Assembly: GCF_000721705.1 (NCBI RefSeq)
Contig: NZ_JOJL01000001.1
Span: 186,001-250,000 of the forward strand
Reading direction: 5' to 3'
Source of the DNA: Actinoplanes subtropicus
GTDB lineage: Bacteria; Actinomycetota; Actinomycetes; Mycobacteriales; Micromonosporaceae
Length of the DNA stretch: 64,000 bases
This document shows positions 18,833-27,537 of this stretch, one piece after another. Position 1 is the stretch's first letter. Each line of letters opens with the position of its first letter. The notes below the pieces were generated by a model that had not been told where the DNA came from, did no database searches, and worked only from the letters and a program-made list of their open reading frames with translations. Made by a program: the position numbers and the translations under genes.

Positions 18833-19582
18833 GTGCGCCACGTCGAGCAGGTCATGGGTACGGCCGTCAGCATCGAGCTGGCCGACGACCTCCCCGCGGC
18901 CCGGCTGGGTGAGTTGATCGCCGACGTGTGCCGCTGGCTGCACGAGGTCGACGCCCGCTTCTCCACGTACCAGCCGGAGAGCGAGGTCATGCGCCTGCGC
19001 CGCGGCGAGCTCACGGCGGCTGACGCGTCGGAGGACCTGCGCCACGTCCTCAACGCGTGCGCCGACCTCTGGCGGGCCACCGACGGCTACTTCGACGCGT
19101 ACGCCGGGGGCCCGCTCGACCCCTCCGGCTACGTGAAGGGCTGGTCGGTCGAGGTGGCCTCGGCCCGCCTGGCCGCCGCCGGTTCGACCAACCACTACAT
19201 CAACGCCGGCGGCGACATCCGCATGCGCGGCCACCACCCCGACGGCGGCCCGTGGCGGGTCGGCATCCGCCACCCGTGGGAGGCCGACAAGCTGAGCTGG
19301 GTGCTGGCCCTGACCGACGGGGCGATCGCCACCTCCGGCACGTACGAGCGCGGCGACCACGTCATCAACCCGCGCACCGGCAAGCCGGCCCAGGGCCTGC
19401 GCTCGGTCACCGTGGTCGGCCCGGATCTGTCGCTGGCCGACGCCTACGCCACGGCGGCCCTGGCCATGGGCGAGCCCGGCCTGAAATGGCTCGCCAAGAT
19501 AGCCACCGACGGCTACGAGTCGGCGGTGGTCACCGACGACGGCCGCGCCTTCAGCTCGGCCAACCTCCCGGCCGCGGTCTAG
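18833..19582 (+). CDS. apbE: FAD:protein FMN transferase (ApbE family)
   Basis: This 249-residue enzyme transfers FMN from FAD to the Thr of the flavinylation motif, with Mg2+. Family landmarks are MGTAVSIEL near the start, the segment GGPLDPSGYVKGWSVE, INAGGDIR, and TSGTYERGDHVINPRTGKPA. Unlike most ApbE proteins, no signal peptide or lipobox is visible from GTG 18833. Either flavinylation occurs before secretion or the start is wrong; no upstream extension is possible beyond the short gap. It is compact compared with the usual ~300 residues or more. Confidence 0.9.
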   Translation: MRHVEQVMGTAVSIELADDLPAARLGELIADVCRWLHEVDARFSTYQPESEVMRLRRGELTAADASEDLRHVLNACADLWRATDGYFDAYAGGPLDPSGYVKGWSVEVASARLAAAGSTNHYINAGGDIRMRGHHPDGGPWRVGIRHPWEADKLSWVLALTDGAIATSGTYERGDHVINPRTGKPAQGLRSVTVVGPDLSLADAYATAALAMGEPGLKWLAKIATDGYESAVVTDDGRAFSSANLPAAV

Positions 19583-19627
19583 CCATCTTTCGCGCTCTCG
19601 GCGACCTGCGTGCTGCTGAACCGACGA

Positions 19628-19843
19628 TTACCCGGCCGTCTGAGTCGGGGAGGGTGGGACCGCGGCCAGGAGGCGGCCGCTGAACTCCTGCGCGGCGCGG
19701 ATGCCGTCGAGGGCTAGGACATAGCGTGCGCCCGGCCGGGTGGTCGCGCGCATCCGCATCTCGGCACGCAGGCGCTGCATGGCGTCGATGTGCTCGTCGA
19801 GCAGCTTCACGACGTACGCGGAAAGGTCTGTCTCGGGCGTCAT
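19628..19843 (-). CDS. Small hypothetical protein
   Basis: This 71-residue soluble protein begins at ATG 19843, with a strong GGGGAGAGG ribosome-binding site 6 nt upstream. The sequence is helical and charged (AYVVKLLDEHIDAMQRLRAEMRMR), followed by a VLALDGIRAAQEFSGRLLA segment. No family was recognised. It is divergent from the Ser/Thr kinase gene and convergent with apbE. Confidence 0.6.
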   Translation of the reverse strand: MTPETDLSAYVVKLLDEHIDAMQRLRAEMRMRATTRPGARYVLALDGIRAAQEFSGRLLAAVPPSPTQTAG

Positions 19844-19990
19844 GCGTGCCTCTCCCCTCGGCTGGAACGGCGCCGGTCAACTCAGGATGACGTCACCAGG
19901 AGCGACTTGACCGATGCGTCTCGTTAACGGTCTGTTTCGCTCTCGTGCATGCCGTCGGCTCGGGCCGGCGATGCTCGGTGACACGGCCGG

Positions 19991-19996
19991 TAGGGT
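19991..19996 (+). promoter_or_regulatory. Possible -10 element of the Ser/Thr kinase gene
   Basis: TAGGGT ends 7 nt before GTG 20004, the spacing expected for a leaderless transcript. It is the main reason for preferring GTG 20004 over the in-frame ATGs at 19914 and 19971. No good -35 box is present. Confidence 0.35.
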
Positions 19997-20003
19997 GCTG
20001 CGC

Positions 20004-22061
20004 GTGACTCGTGCACTGTGGCCGAACGACCCCCGGCGGCTCGGCGACTACGAGCTGGTCGGGCGGCTGGGGGAGGGCGGCATGGGCGCCGTCTTCCTGG
20101 GTCGCGCGCCCGACGGCCGGCTCGTCGCGGTGAAGGTGATCCGGGCCGAGCTCGCGTGGGACCAGGAGTTTCGCGGCCGGTTCCGCAGCGAGGTCAACCG
20201 GGCCCGGGAGGTGCCCGGGTTCTGCACCGCCGCGGTGCTCGACGCCGATCTCGACCACGAGACGCCCTACCTCGTCGTCGAGTACGTCGACGGGCCGAGC
20301 CTGCAAGAGGTGATCAAGGAGCAGGGCCGGCTGTCCGGCGGCACCCTGCACAGCGTCGCGGTCGGCGTGGCCACCGCGCTGGCGGCCATCCACGGCGCCG
20401 GGGTGATCCACCGCGACCTCAAGCCGCAGAACGTGCTCTTCTCGCTCGGTACGCCCAAGGTGATCGACTTCGGTATCGCCCGCGCGCTGGAGGCGACCAG
20501 CCGGCACACCCGTACCGACCAGATGGTGGGCACGGTCGCGTACATGGCGCCGGAGCGGTTCGACGGCGAGACCGACCGGCTGGCCGGGCCGGCCGCCGAC
20601 ATCTTCGCCTGGGGCGTGGTGGTGGCCTACGCGGCCACCGGGCGTACGCCGTTCCGGGCCGACTCGCCGGCCGCCACCGCGGCCCGCATCCTGACCCAGC
20701 CGCCCGACCTGGCCGGCCTCGACGGGCCGCTGCGCGATCTGGTCGGCCGGGCCCTGGCCAAGGACCCGGATGCCCGGCCGACCGCGCACGACCTGCTGGA
20801 CCAGTTGCTGGCCACGGAGTCCGGCGGGGCGCTGGCCCAGCGGCCCGAGCTGCTTCAGGCGGCGGAGGCGGCCGCGCACACCGGACGGCTGCGGCCCGAG
20901 CGCGTACGCACCGATGTCGTGCCCCGCCGCCGGGCCGGTCGCCTCGCGGCCGCCCTCGCCGGCGTCGTGGCGCTGGCGGTCGGCGGCCTGCTGTTCGCCC
21001 ACGGACCCGGCCACCGGCTGCTGGCCAGTTCGCCGGCGCCGGCCGCGAGCCCGTCCGGCGCCCTGCCCACCACCGCGGTCAAGGCACGCGTCCAGGGCCC
21101 GTCTTTGATCGACCGGCTGGATCGCCGCGCCCAATGGAAGGACAGCCGGCCCAGCGACAACGCCGCCGGCTGGTGCGCCTTCGACGGCGGGCGCCTGGTG
21201 GCGACCACCCATCTGTCGAGCGTCTACAGCTGCACCGGCCCCACCGCCACGTTCGCCGGCGACCAGACGATCGCGGTCGACGCCACCGTGGTCACCCCGG
21301 GCGCCTGCGCGGTGATCTGGTTCCGGGTCGTCGACCAGAGCGGCTACCGGGCGTCCTTCTGCCCGGCGGAGATCCGGCTCGGGCTGGACGACCAGGACGA
21401 CGTCACCGGGGAGCAGAAGGTCGCCTCGACGGCGTTCGCGCCCGGGCAGACCCACCGGGCGGGCATCGTCGTCCACGACGGCACGGCCCGGGTGACCGTC
21501 GACGGCGCGGCCGTGCTGAGCCTGCCGCTCACCGACCCGCTGCTGGCCGGCGGGCAGGTGCGGCTCGGCGCGATCAACGACGCGCACAGCGGGGACGCCG
21601 GCGCCGCCTTCGCCAACGCCGAGCTCCGGTCGCCGGCCGTGGACACGCCGGCCCGCTTTCCCGATCTGCTGGGCAGCGGCCGGGCCTCGTCGGTGGTCAA
21701 GCTCCAGTCGTACGATCCGATCGCGCATGTCGTGGTGGCCCAGCCGGTGCTGCTGCTGTCCGGTCCCGACTACTGCAAGCTTTTCAAGATCAAGCAGACC
21801 GACGGGCGGTGCGAGCAGGAATACACCATCGTCGAGAGCCACCTGACGGTCACCGTGCCGGCGGTGAACCGGCCGGCCCTGACCACGTACGACGACCCGA
21901 AGGGCGAAGGCACCTGCATCGGCTCGATGACCGGCGGCGGGACCTGCCCGATCAAGCCGGCCGCGTTCGCCCAGTGGTTGAAGACCAACCCGCAGGGCCT
22001 GGCCACGGTCACCGCCGACGGCGGCGTGGCGACCAAGCTGGCCGAGGTGTACACCCCCTGA
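20004..22061 (+). CDS. Receptor-type serine/threonine protein kinase
   Basis: From GTG 20004 the protein has 685 residues. The cytoplasmic kinase domain (about 10-270) has all key parts: GEGGMGAVF glycine loop, Lys44 in VAVKVI, catalytic HRDLKPQN with Asp138, DFGIARA, and MAPERF. A single transmembrane helix at about 314-332 separates it from a ~350-residue extracytoplasmic region. That region starts with a jelly-roll/LamG-like domain (TVDGAAVLSLPL, GQVRLGAIND) and ends with a Cys-containing domain of unknown type. It lacks PASTA repeats, so it is not a PknB-type cell-wall kinase. The ligand is unknown. Confidence 0.9.
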   Translation: MTRALWPNDPRRLGDYELVGRLGEGGMGAVFLGRAPDGRLVAVKVIRAELAWDQEFRGRFRSEVNRAREVPGFCTAAVLDADLDHETPYLVVEYVDGPSLQEVIKEQGRLSGGTLHSVAVGVATALAAIHGAGVIHRDLKPQNVLFSLGTPKVIDFGIARALEATSRHTRTDQMVGTVAYMAPERFDGETDRLAGPAADIFAWGVVVAYAATGRTPFRADSPAATAARILTQPPDLAGLDGPLRDLVGRALAKDPDARPTAHDLLDQLLATESGGALAQRPELLQAAEAAAHTGRLRPERVRTDVVPRRRAGRLAAALAGVVALAVGGLLFAHGPGHRLLASSPAPAASPSGALPTTAVKARVQGPSLIDRLDRRAQWKDSRPSDNAAGWCAFDGGRLVATTHLSSVYSCTGPTATFAGDQTIAVDATVVTPGACAVIWFRVVDQSGYRASFCPAEIRLGLDDQDDVTGEQKVASTAFAPGQTHRAGIVVHDGTARVTVDGAAVLSLPLTDPLLAGGQVRLGAINDAHSGDAGAAFANAELRSPAVDTPARFPDLLGSGRASSVVKLQSYDPIAHVVVAQPVLLLSGPDYCKLFKIKQTDGRCEQEYTIVESHLTVTVPAVNRPALTTYDDPKGEGTCIGSMTGGGTCPIKPAAFAQWLKTNPQGLATVTADGGVATKLAEVYTP

Positions 22062-22064
22062 GCG

Positions 22065-23714
22065 TCAGCGCGCGGCGATGTCGGCCCGCAGCGCCTTCTT
22101 GTCCACCTTGCCGACCTTGGTGCTCGGCAGCTCGTCGACGACGACCAGCCGCTCGGGCAGCTTGAAGCGGGCGATCTCCATCCGCTCCAGGCCGGCCCGG
22201 ATCTGGTCGAGGGTCACGCGGTGGCCGGGCTGCGGCACCACGTACACGCACACCCGCTCGCCCAGCTTGGGGTCCGGCATCGCCACCGCGGCCACCTGGC
22301 TGATGCCGGGCAGCTGGTAGACCAGGTTCTCGACCTCCTCGGCCGAGATCTTCTCGCCGGCCCGATTGATCATGTCCTTGTCGCGGCCTTCGACGATCAA
22401 ATTCCCATCGGCCGTACGCCGGCAGATGTCACCACTGCGGTACCAGCCGTCCGCGGTGAACGCCCGCGCGTTCTGCTCGGGCGCCCGGTAGTAGCCGCGC
22501 GGCGTGTACGGCCCCCGGGTCAGCAGCGAGCCGGGCTCGCCCGGCGGCATGTCCCGATCGAACTCGTCGACGAGGCGTACCTCGTCGTCCGGACACATCG
22601 GACGGCCCTGCGTGGTGCAGACGACCTCGTCGGGGTCGTCGAGCCGGGTGTAGTTGAGCAGCCCCTCCGCCATCCCGAAGACCTGCTGCAGCCGCGCGCC
22701 CAGCACCGGGCCGACCCGGCGGGCCAGCTCGTCGGCGAGGCGCGCCCCGCCCACCTGCAGCACGCGCAGGGTGCTCAGCTCGCTCGCGCCGTGCTCGGCG
22801 GCGTGTTCCAGCCAGCGCCCGGCGACCGCCGGCACCACGGCGGTGTGCGTCACCCGCTCCGCGGCGATGGTGGCGAACGCCCGCGCCGGCTCGGGCGAGG
22901 GCAGCATGACGACCGTCCCGCCGGCCAGCAGCATGCCGAGGATCCCCGGGCAGGCGAGCGGGAAGTTGTGCCCGGCCGGCAGGGTGACCAGGTAGACCGT
23001 CCCGGCGTCGACGCCGCTGACCTCGGCGCTGGCCCGCGCGTTGTACGCGTAGTCGTCATGGGTACGGGCGATCAGCTTCGGGAGACCGGTGGTGCCGCCG
23101 GAAAGCAGGAACACGGCCACGTCGCGGCTGCCCGGCCGGGCCGCGTCCAGGCGAGCCCGGGCCGCCGCCGGGTCGTCGGCGGGCGCACAGACCGCCCGCA
23201 GGTCGACGCTGCCCGGCGCGACGTCGTCGCCGGCGACCAGCACGGTCCACGGCCCCGGCACGACCTCGGCCAGCTCGTGCCCGAGCCGCTGATGGTCGAA
23301 GTCCCGCAGCCGGTCGGGCACGGCGATCGCGGCCGCCTCGGCATGGGCGGCCAGGTAGGCCAGCTCGGTACGGCGGTGCCCGGGCAGGGCCATCACCGGC
23401 ACGATGCCGGCCCGCAGGCAGGCGCCGGTGAGGACCACGAACTCCCACCCGTTGGCCAGCTGGACCACGATCCGGTCGCCGCCGGACAGGCCGAGGTCGA
23501 GCAGGCGGCCGGCGGCGGCGTCGATCCGGTCGAGCAGGTCGGCGTACGTGAACCGCAGCCCGCCGTCGACCAGGGCGAGCGCCTCCGGGGTCCGGTCGGC
23601 GGCGGCGCGCAGCAGGTCGCCGAGCGGCTGCCCGGCCCAGTACCCGGCCGCCACGTAGCGGGCGACCTCCGGGCCGGGCCAGGGAACGATGCCGTCACTG
23701 ATCGGCGTGGCCAA
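22065..23714 (-). CDS. Aryl-acid AMP ligase, probably salicylate-activating
   Basis: This 549-residue ANL-superfamily enzyme forms an acyl-adenylate. The core motifs are SGGTTGLPKLIART (A3), GMAEGLLNYTR (A5), GWYRSGD (A7), GRDKDMINRAGEKISAEEVE (A8) and STKVGKVDKKAL (A10). The substrate loop AGHNFPLACPG has Asn250 and Cys255 at the positions that in the DhbE/EntE/MbtA family bind the aryl carboxylate; Cys instead of Ser there is associated with salicylate rather than 2,3-dihydroxybenzoate. The neighbours are an NDP-forming CoA ligase and a salicylyl-CoA-5-hydroxylase-like enzyme, so catabolism rather than siderophore synthesis is likely. ATG 23714 overlaps the upstream gene by 20 bp. Confidence 0.88.
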   Translation of the reverse strand: MATPISDGIVPWPGPEVARYVAAGYWAGQPLGDLLRAAADRTPEALALVDGGLRFTYADLLDRIDAAAGRLLDLGLSGGDRIVVQLANGWEFVVLTGACLRAGIVPVMALPGHRRTELAYLAAHAEAAAIAVPDRLRDFDHQRLGHELAEVVPGPWTVLVAGDDVAPGSVDLRAVCAPADDPAAARARLDAARPGSRDVAVFLLSGGTTGLPKLIARTHDDYAYNARASAEVSGVDAGTVYLVTLPAGHNFPLACPGILGMLLAGGTVVMLPSPEPARAFATIAAERVTHTAVVPAVAGRWLEHAAEHGASELSTLRVLQVGGARLADELARRVGPVLGARLQQVFGMAEGLLNYTRLDDPDEVVCTTQGRPMCPDDEVRLVDEFDRDMPPGEPGSLLTRGPYTPRGYYRAPEQNARAFTADGWYRSGDICRRTADGNLIVEGRDKDMINRAGEKISAEEVENLVYQLPGISQVAAVAMPDPKLGERVCVYVVPQPGHRVTLDQIRAGLERMEIARFKLPERLVVVDELPSTKVGKVDKKALRADIAAR

Positions 23715-25911
23715 CGGGCACCTCCGGGTCGTTCGCGATGGAGACGGCGACGGCGTCCAGGGCGAACAGCCCCCGGCCGGTCAGTCGCAGCGGGTTGATC
23801 TCGATCTCGGTGAGCTGGGGGTTGGCGTGCAGCAGGTCGCCGAGCGCGACCAGCACGGCGGCGAACGATTCCGGGTCGAGGATCGGGCCGCCCCGCCAGC
23901 CGTCGAGCAGCGCCCGGGCGGCCAGCTCGCGGGGCATGGCGGCGGCCTCCGCGAGGGTCAGCGGTGCGAGCCGCAGCGCCACGTCGGCGAGCGCCTCGGC
24001 GGCGGTGCCGCCCAGGCCGCAGAGCACCACGGGGCCGAAGACCGGGTCGTGGCGGGCGCCGACGACGAGGTCGACGCCGGGCGGGGCCATGGATTCGACC
24101 AGGAAACGGCGAGCGCCGGCGGCCTCGAGGGCGTCGAGGGCTTCGTCCAGTTGGTCCGGCGTGGATACGTTGAGGCGTACGCCGCCGATTTCGGTTTTGT
24201 GCAGGACGGCCGCGTCGAGGAGTTTGACCGCCACGGGGGTGGGCAGGTCGGCCAGGGCCTGGTGGGCGTCGGCGCGGGTGGTGCAGGCGCGCCGGGGCAT
24301 CGTGGGGATGCCGCGCTGGTCGAGGAGGGTCTTGGCCTGGTCCTCGTCCCACGGGCCGGGGCCGATCGGGTCGCCTGTGGACGACGGCGGAAAACTGTCA
24401 GACCCGGCTGCTTCACTGGGCCCCACCCAACCGGGCGGGGGCGGTTCGTGGCGGGCCGGCGCGGGCGATTTTTGGCCGGCCGGCGCGGGCAATTGGCCCG
24501 CTCGCAGGGACTGCTCGCGGCGGGCCGGCAGATCACGATGCAACGCCCGGAACCGGGACCGAGCATCGCCGACCAGCGCCCCGATCATGGCCGCCACCCC
24601 CGAGGGATCCCCCGCGACCGGCACCCCAAGATCGAGCAGCCCCCTCCGGACAGCGGCAACCTCAGCCCCCACCCCGCTGGTCCCGACCACCAGCGGCAAA
24701 CCGCCCCCCGCCTCGACCGCCGCGACGAGATCGAACGCGTCCGGCTCGGCAATGGCAAACGCCGCCGTCACATCGACCCCCGGATCCGCCCCGACCGCCG
24801 CCAACACCCGGTCGAACCCCGCCCCCGGCCGCCCGGTGTCGACCGGATTCCGCTGATACGTGAGCGGCGGCAACAACCGACCGAGCTCCTCCCGTGTCCC
24901 CTCGGTGAGCTCCGGCACCCGCGCCTCCCGCCCGCGCAGCTCGTCCAGCAGCAACAGCCCCGGCCCGGCTTGCGCGGTCACCACCCCCACGCCCGGATCC
25001 GCCGCCGGCCGCAGCCGCGTCAGCGACAGCGCCGTCACCGCGTCCACCAGCTCCCGCTCGTCGCCGACCAGCACCGCCCCCGCCTGCGCCAGCGCCGCCC
25101 GGGTGGTCCGCCACGAGGTCGCGAGGGCCCCGGTGTGCGAGGCCGCAAACGCGCCCACCTCGTTGCGCCCGACCACGAGCGCCACGACCGGCACGGCGGG
25201 CACCAGCCGGGCCACCGCCTCGACCAGCCGCCGCCCATCGGGAACCGACTCGACGTGCAGCGCCACCGCACGGGTGTCCGGCCGGCCGCCGAGGTGGTCG
25301 AGCACGTCCGCGGCTGTGACATCGACGCCGTTGCCCAGCCCCACCGCGAGACTGACCCCGTGCCCCGCCTCGGTCAGCAGGAACGCGAGCGTGTGGTTGA
25401 CGCCCCCGCTGGCGGCGACCACGGCGACCCGGCCGGCGGGCACCGCGCCGGCGCCGGGGACGAAGCTGGCGGTGAGCCCGTGGTGCGGGGCGAGGAAGCC
25501 GGACGTGTTCGGCCCGAGCAGCCGGATGCCGGTCTCGGCCGCGACGGCGGCGAGTTCGCGCTGGTGGCGTACGCCGTCGGGGCCGGCCTCGGCGAACCCG
25601 CCGCCGTAGACGATCGCCGCGCGGGCGCCGGCCGCGGCGGCCTCGGCGAGCGCGGTCGCGCAGGCCGCGGCGGGCAGGCAGATCATCGCGAGGTCGATCG
25701 GGCCCTGCCCGGCGGCGTCCCGGACCGAGGTGTGCATCCCGGGGCCGGCGTCGCGGGCGTTGACCAGCGCGACGTAGCCGGGAAATCCGCGCAGCGAGCG
25801 GGCCAGCGCCGCGCCGAGCTTCGCCGGGCTCCGGGACGCCCCGATCACCGCCACCCCGCGCGGCGCGAAGAGCGAGTCGAGCGAACAGGTGGTGGACAGC
25901 ACGGCGGTCAT
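23695..25911 (-). CDS. NDP-forming acyl-CoA synthetase family protein (salicylyl-CoA formation)
   Basis: This 738-residue protein has the succinyl-CoA-synthetase-like layout of ADP-forming acyl-CoA ligases. The N-terminal CoA-binding domain is GVAVIGASRSPAKLGAAL, two flavodoxin-like ligase domains follow (LLGPNTSGF, VAASGGVNHTL), and a C-terminal ATP-grasp domain (about 540-735) has TPVAVKLLDAAVLHKTEIGG. A low-complexity Pro-rich linker near residue 460 joins the parts. Working with the adjacent aryl-AMP ligase, it probably completes CoA-thioester formation, as proposed for the Streptomyces salicylate (sdg) genes. ATG 25911 overlaps the monooxygenase stop by 4 bp. Confidence 0.8.
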   Translation of the reverse strand: MTAVLSTTCSLDSLFAPRGVAVIGASRSPAKLGAALARSLRGFPGYVALVNARDAGPGMHTSVRDAAGQGPIDLAMICLPAAACATALAEAAAAGARAAIVYGGGFAEAGPDGVRHQRELAAVAAETGIRLLGPNTSGFLAPHHGLTASFVPGAGAVPAGRVAVVAASGGVNHTLAFLLTEAGHGVSLAVGLGNGVDVTAADVLDHLGGRPDTRAVALHVESVPDGRRLVEAVARLVPAVPVVALVVGRNEVGAFAASHTGALATSWRTTRAALAQAGAVLVGDERELVDAVTALSLTRLRPAADPGVGVVTAQAGPGLLLLDELRGREARVPELTEGTREELGRLLPPLTYQRNPVDTGRPGAGFDRVLAAVGADPGVDVTAAFAIAEPDAFDLVAAVEAGGGLPLVVGTSGVGAEVAAVRRGLLDLGVPVAGDPSGVAAMIGALVGDARSRFRALHRDLPARREQSLRAGQLPAPAGQKSPAPARHEPPPPGWVGPSEAAGSDSFPPSSTGDPIGPGPWDEDQAKTLLDQRGIPTMPRRACTTRADAHQALADLPTPVAVKLLDAAVLHKTEIGGVRLNVSTPDQLDEALDALEAAGARRFLVESMAPPGVDLVVGARHDPVFGPVVLCGLGGTAAEALADVALRLAPLTLAEAAAMPRELAARALLDGWRGGPILDPESFAAVLVALGDLLHANPQLTEIEINPLRLTGRGLFALDAVAVSIANDPEVPVGHADQ

Positions 25912-27488
25912 GCGGACACCCTCGAGGACGCGACGAGGTCGGTCCGGCCGGACAGCACCGCGGTGATCGCCCGGTCGCGGTCCAGGTCGTCGTCGACCAG
26001 CAGCGCGGGCAGCCGGTGCCGCAACCGGACCTGCTCGGTGAGCAGCGATCGCGTGATCGGGGTGCCGCCGTGCACCGCCACCAGGGCCGGGCCGGAGGCG
26101 ACCAGCCGGGCCAGCGTCTCCTCGGCGTCGGCGAGCCCGGACTCGTCGCCCGGCGCCTCCAGCCACGCGCCCCAATAGGCCCGTCCGGCCGGCGGCTCCG
26201 GCAGCAGCGCCAACTCGGCGCCGGGCAGTTCGGCCTCCGCGTACGCGCCCTGCCGGGTGACCGCCACGGTGCGGCCGCGCACCTGCCAGCCGGCCACCGT
26301 CACCGGGCTGGCGAGCGGCTCGGCCCCGTGGACCGCGCGCCACCGCTCGTGCGTGGCGCGGACGAAGCCGGGCGCCCGCCGGGCCAGCCGGGCGTCGGTG
26401 ATGCTGCGGGACAGGAAGTGGTACGCGAACTGCCACGGCTCGAACGCGTCGTGGTACTGGCCGAACCGCTCCCACCAGCAGAGGCTGGGCCGGGCCGCGT
26501 CCTGGATGGCGTCGACCGAGGGCTGGGCGGCCGCCTCGTACGCCCGCAGCGCCGCCGGCAGGTCGTACCCGTGCTCGACGAGCGCCGCACTGAGCGCGAT
26601 CGCGTCCTCCATCGCCATCTTCGTGCCGGACCCGACCGAGAAGTGCGCGGTGTGCACCGCGTCGCCCAGCAGCGCGACCGGCATCGGCTCGAAGGCGTGC
26701 CAGCGCTGCGTACGCCGGGTGCGGAAGCTGCCCCAGCGCGAGTTGTTCACCAGCAGCTGGTGCCCGTCGATGTGGTCGGCGAAGAGCTTTTCCAGGTACG
26801 CCTTGCTGGCCAGGTCGCTCGGCCCGGGCGGCTGCGTGACGTCGAAGGCGTCCAGCCCGGCCGCCCGCCACGACGGCTCGTCGCACTCCACGATGAACGT
26901 GCTGGTGTCGGGGCTGATCGGATATCCGTGCACCGCGAAGACCCCATCCGGGCCGCGCTCGTGCAGGAAGGTGAGCCCGTCGAAGAGGTAGTCGGTGCCG
27001 AACCAGATGAACTTGGCGGAGGCCGTCCGCACGGTCGAGCCCAGCCCGGCGGCGAGCCGCTCCCGGATCCGTGAGCCGGCGCCGTCGGCGGCCACCACGA
27101 GGTCGTAGCCGGCCAGGTCGTCGAGGCCGACCTCGGTGCGGAAGCGCAGCTCGGCGCCCATCTCGCCGGCCCGGGCCTGCATCAGCCGCAGCAGCGTGCG
27201 CCGGGCGATCGCGGCCATCCCGTTGCCGCCGCAGCGGATCCGCTCGCCCTTGAGCCGGACCTCGATGTCGTCCCAACGCCGGCCGTACGTGGACAGCGCC
27301 TCGCGCAGAACCGGGTCGGCCTCGTGGATGCCGGCCAGCGTGCGGTCGGAGAAGACCACCCCGAAGCCGAACGCGTCGTCGGCCCGGTTGCGTTCGAACA
27401 CGGTCACCTCGACCGACGGGTCCGCTTGCCGAATGAGCGTGGCGAAGAACAGGCCGCCCGGCCCGCCGCCTGCTACCGCGATGCGCAT
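25908..27488 (-). CDS. FAD-dependent salicylyl-CoA/anthraniloyl-CoA 5-hydroxylase-like monooxygenase
   Basis: This 526-residue flavoprotein monooxygenase has an N-terminal FAD site (RIAVAGGGPGGLFFATLI), then FGFGVVFSDRTL, ADGAGSRIRE (DG motif) and LLGDAVHTAHFSVGSGTKMAMEDA (GD motif). Overall it resembles the monooxygenase part of salicylyl-CoA 5-hydroxylase and anthraniloyl-CoA monooxygenase, without the C-terminal Old-Yellow-Enzyme reductase part, which favours salicylyl-CoA. It would yield gentisyl-CoA. ATG 27488 has GAGG very close upstream; GTG 27506 is an alternative. It heads the minus-strand catabolic operon, 49 bp after the PaaX-type gene. Confidence 0.87.
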   Translation of the reverse strand: MRIAVAGGGPGGLFFATLIRQADPSVEVTVFERNRADDAFGFGVVFSDRTLAGIHEADPVLREALSTYGRRWDDIEVRLKGERIRCGGNGMAAIARRTLLRLMQARAGEMGAELRFRTEVGLDDLAGYDLVVAADGAGSRIRERLAAGLGSTVRTASAKFIWFGTDYLFDGLTFLHERGPDGVFAVHGYPISPDTSTFIVECDEPSWRAAGLDAFDVTQPPGPSDLASKAYLEKLFADHIDGHQLLVNNSRWGSFRTRRTQRWHAFEPMPVALLGDAVHTAHFSVGSGTKMAMEDAIALSAALVEHGYDLPAALRAYEAAAQPSVDAIQDAARPSLCWWERFGQYHDAFEPWQFAYHFLSRSITDARLARRAPGFVRATHERWRAVHGAEPLASPVTVAGWQVRGRTVAVTRQGAYAEAELPGAELALLPEPPAGRAYWGAWLEAPGDESGLADAEETLARLVASGPALVAVHGGTPITRSLLTEQVRLRHRLPALLVDDDLDRDRAITAVLSGRTDLVASSRVSA

Positions 27489-27537
27489 GCCCTCAACGTA
27501 TAACACTCATACTACGACCGTCCAGAATCTGAAACAT

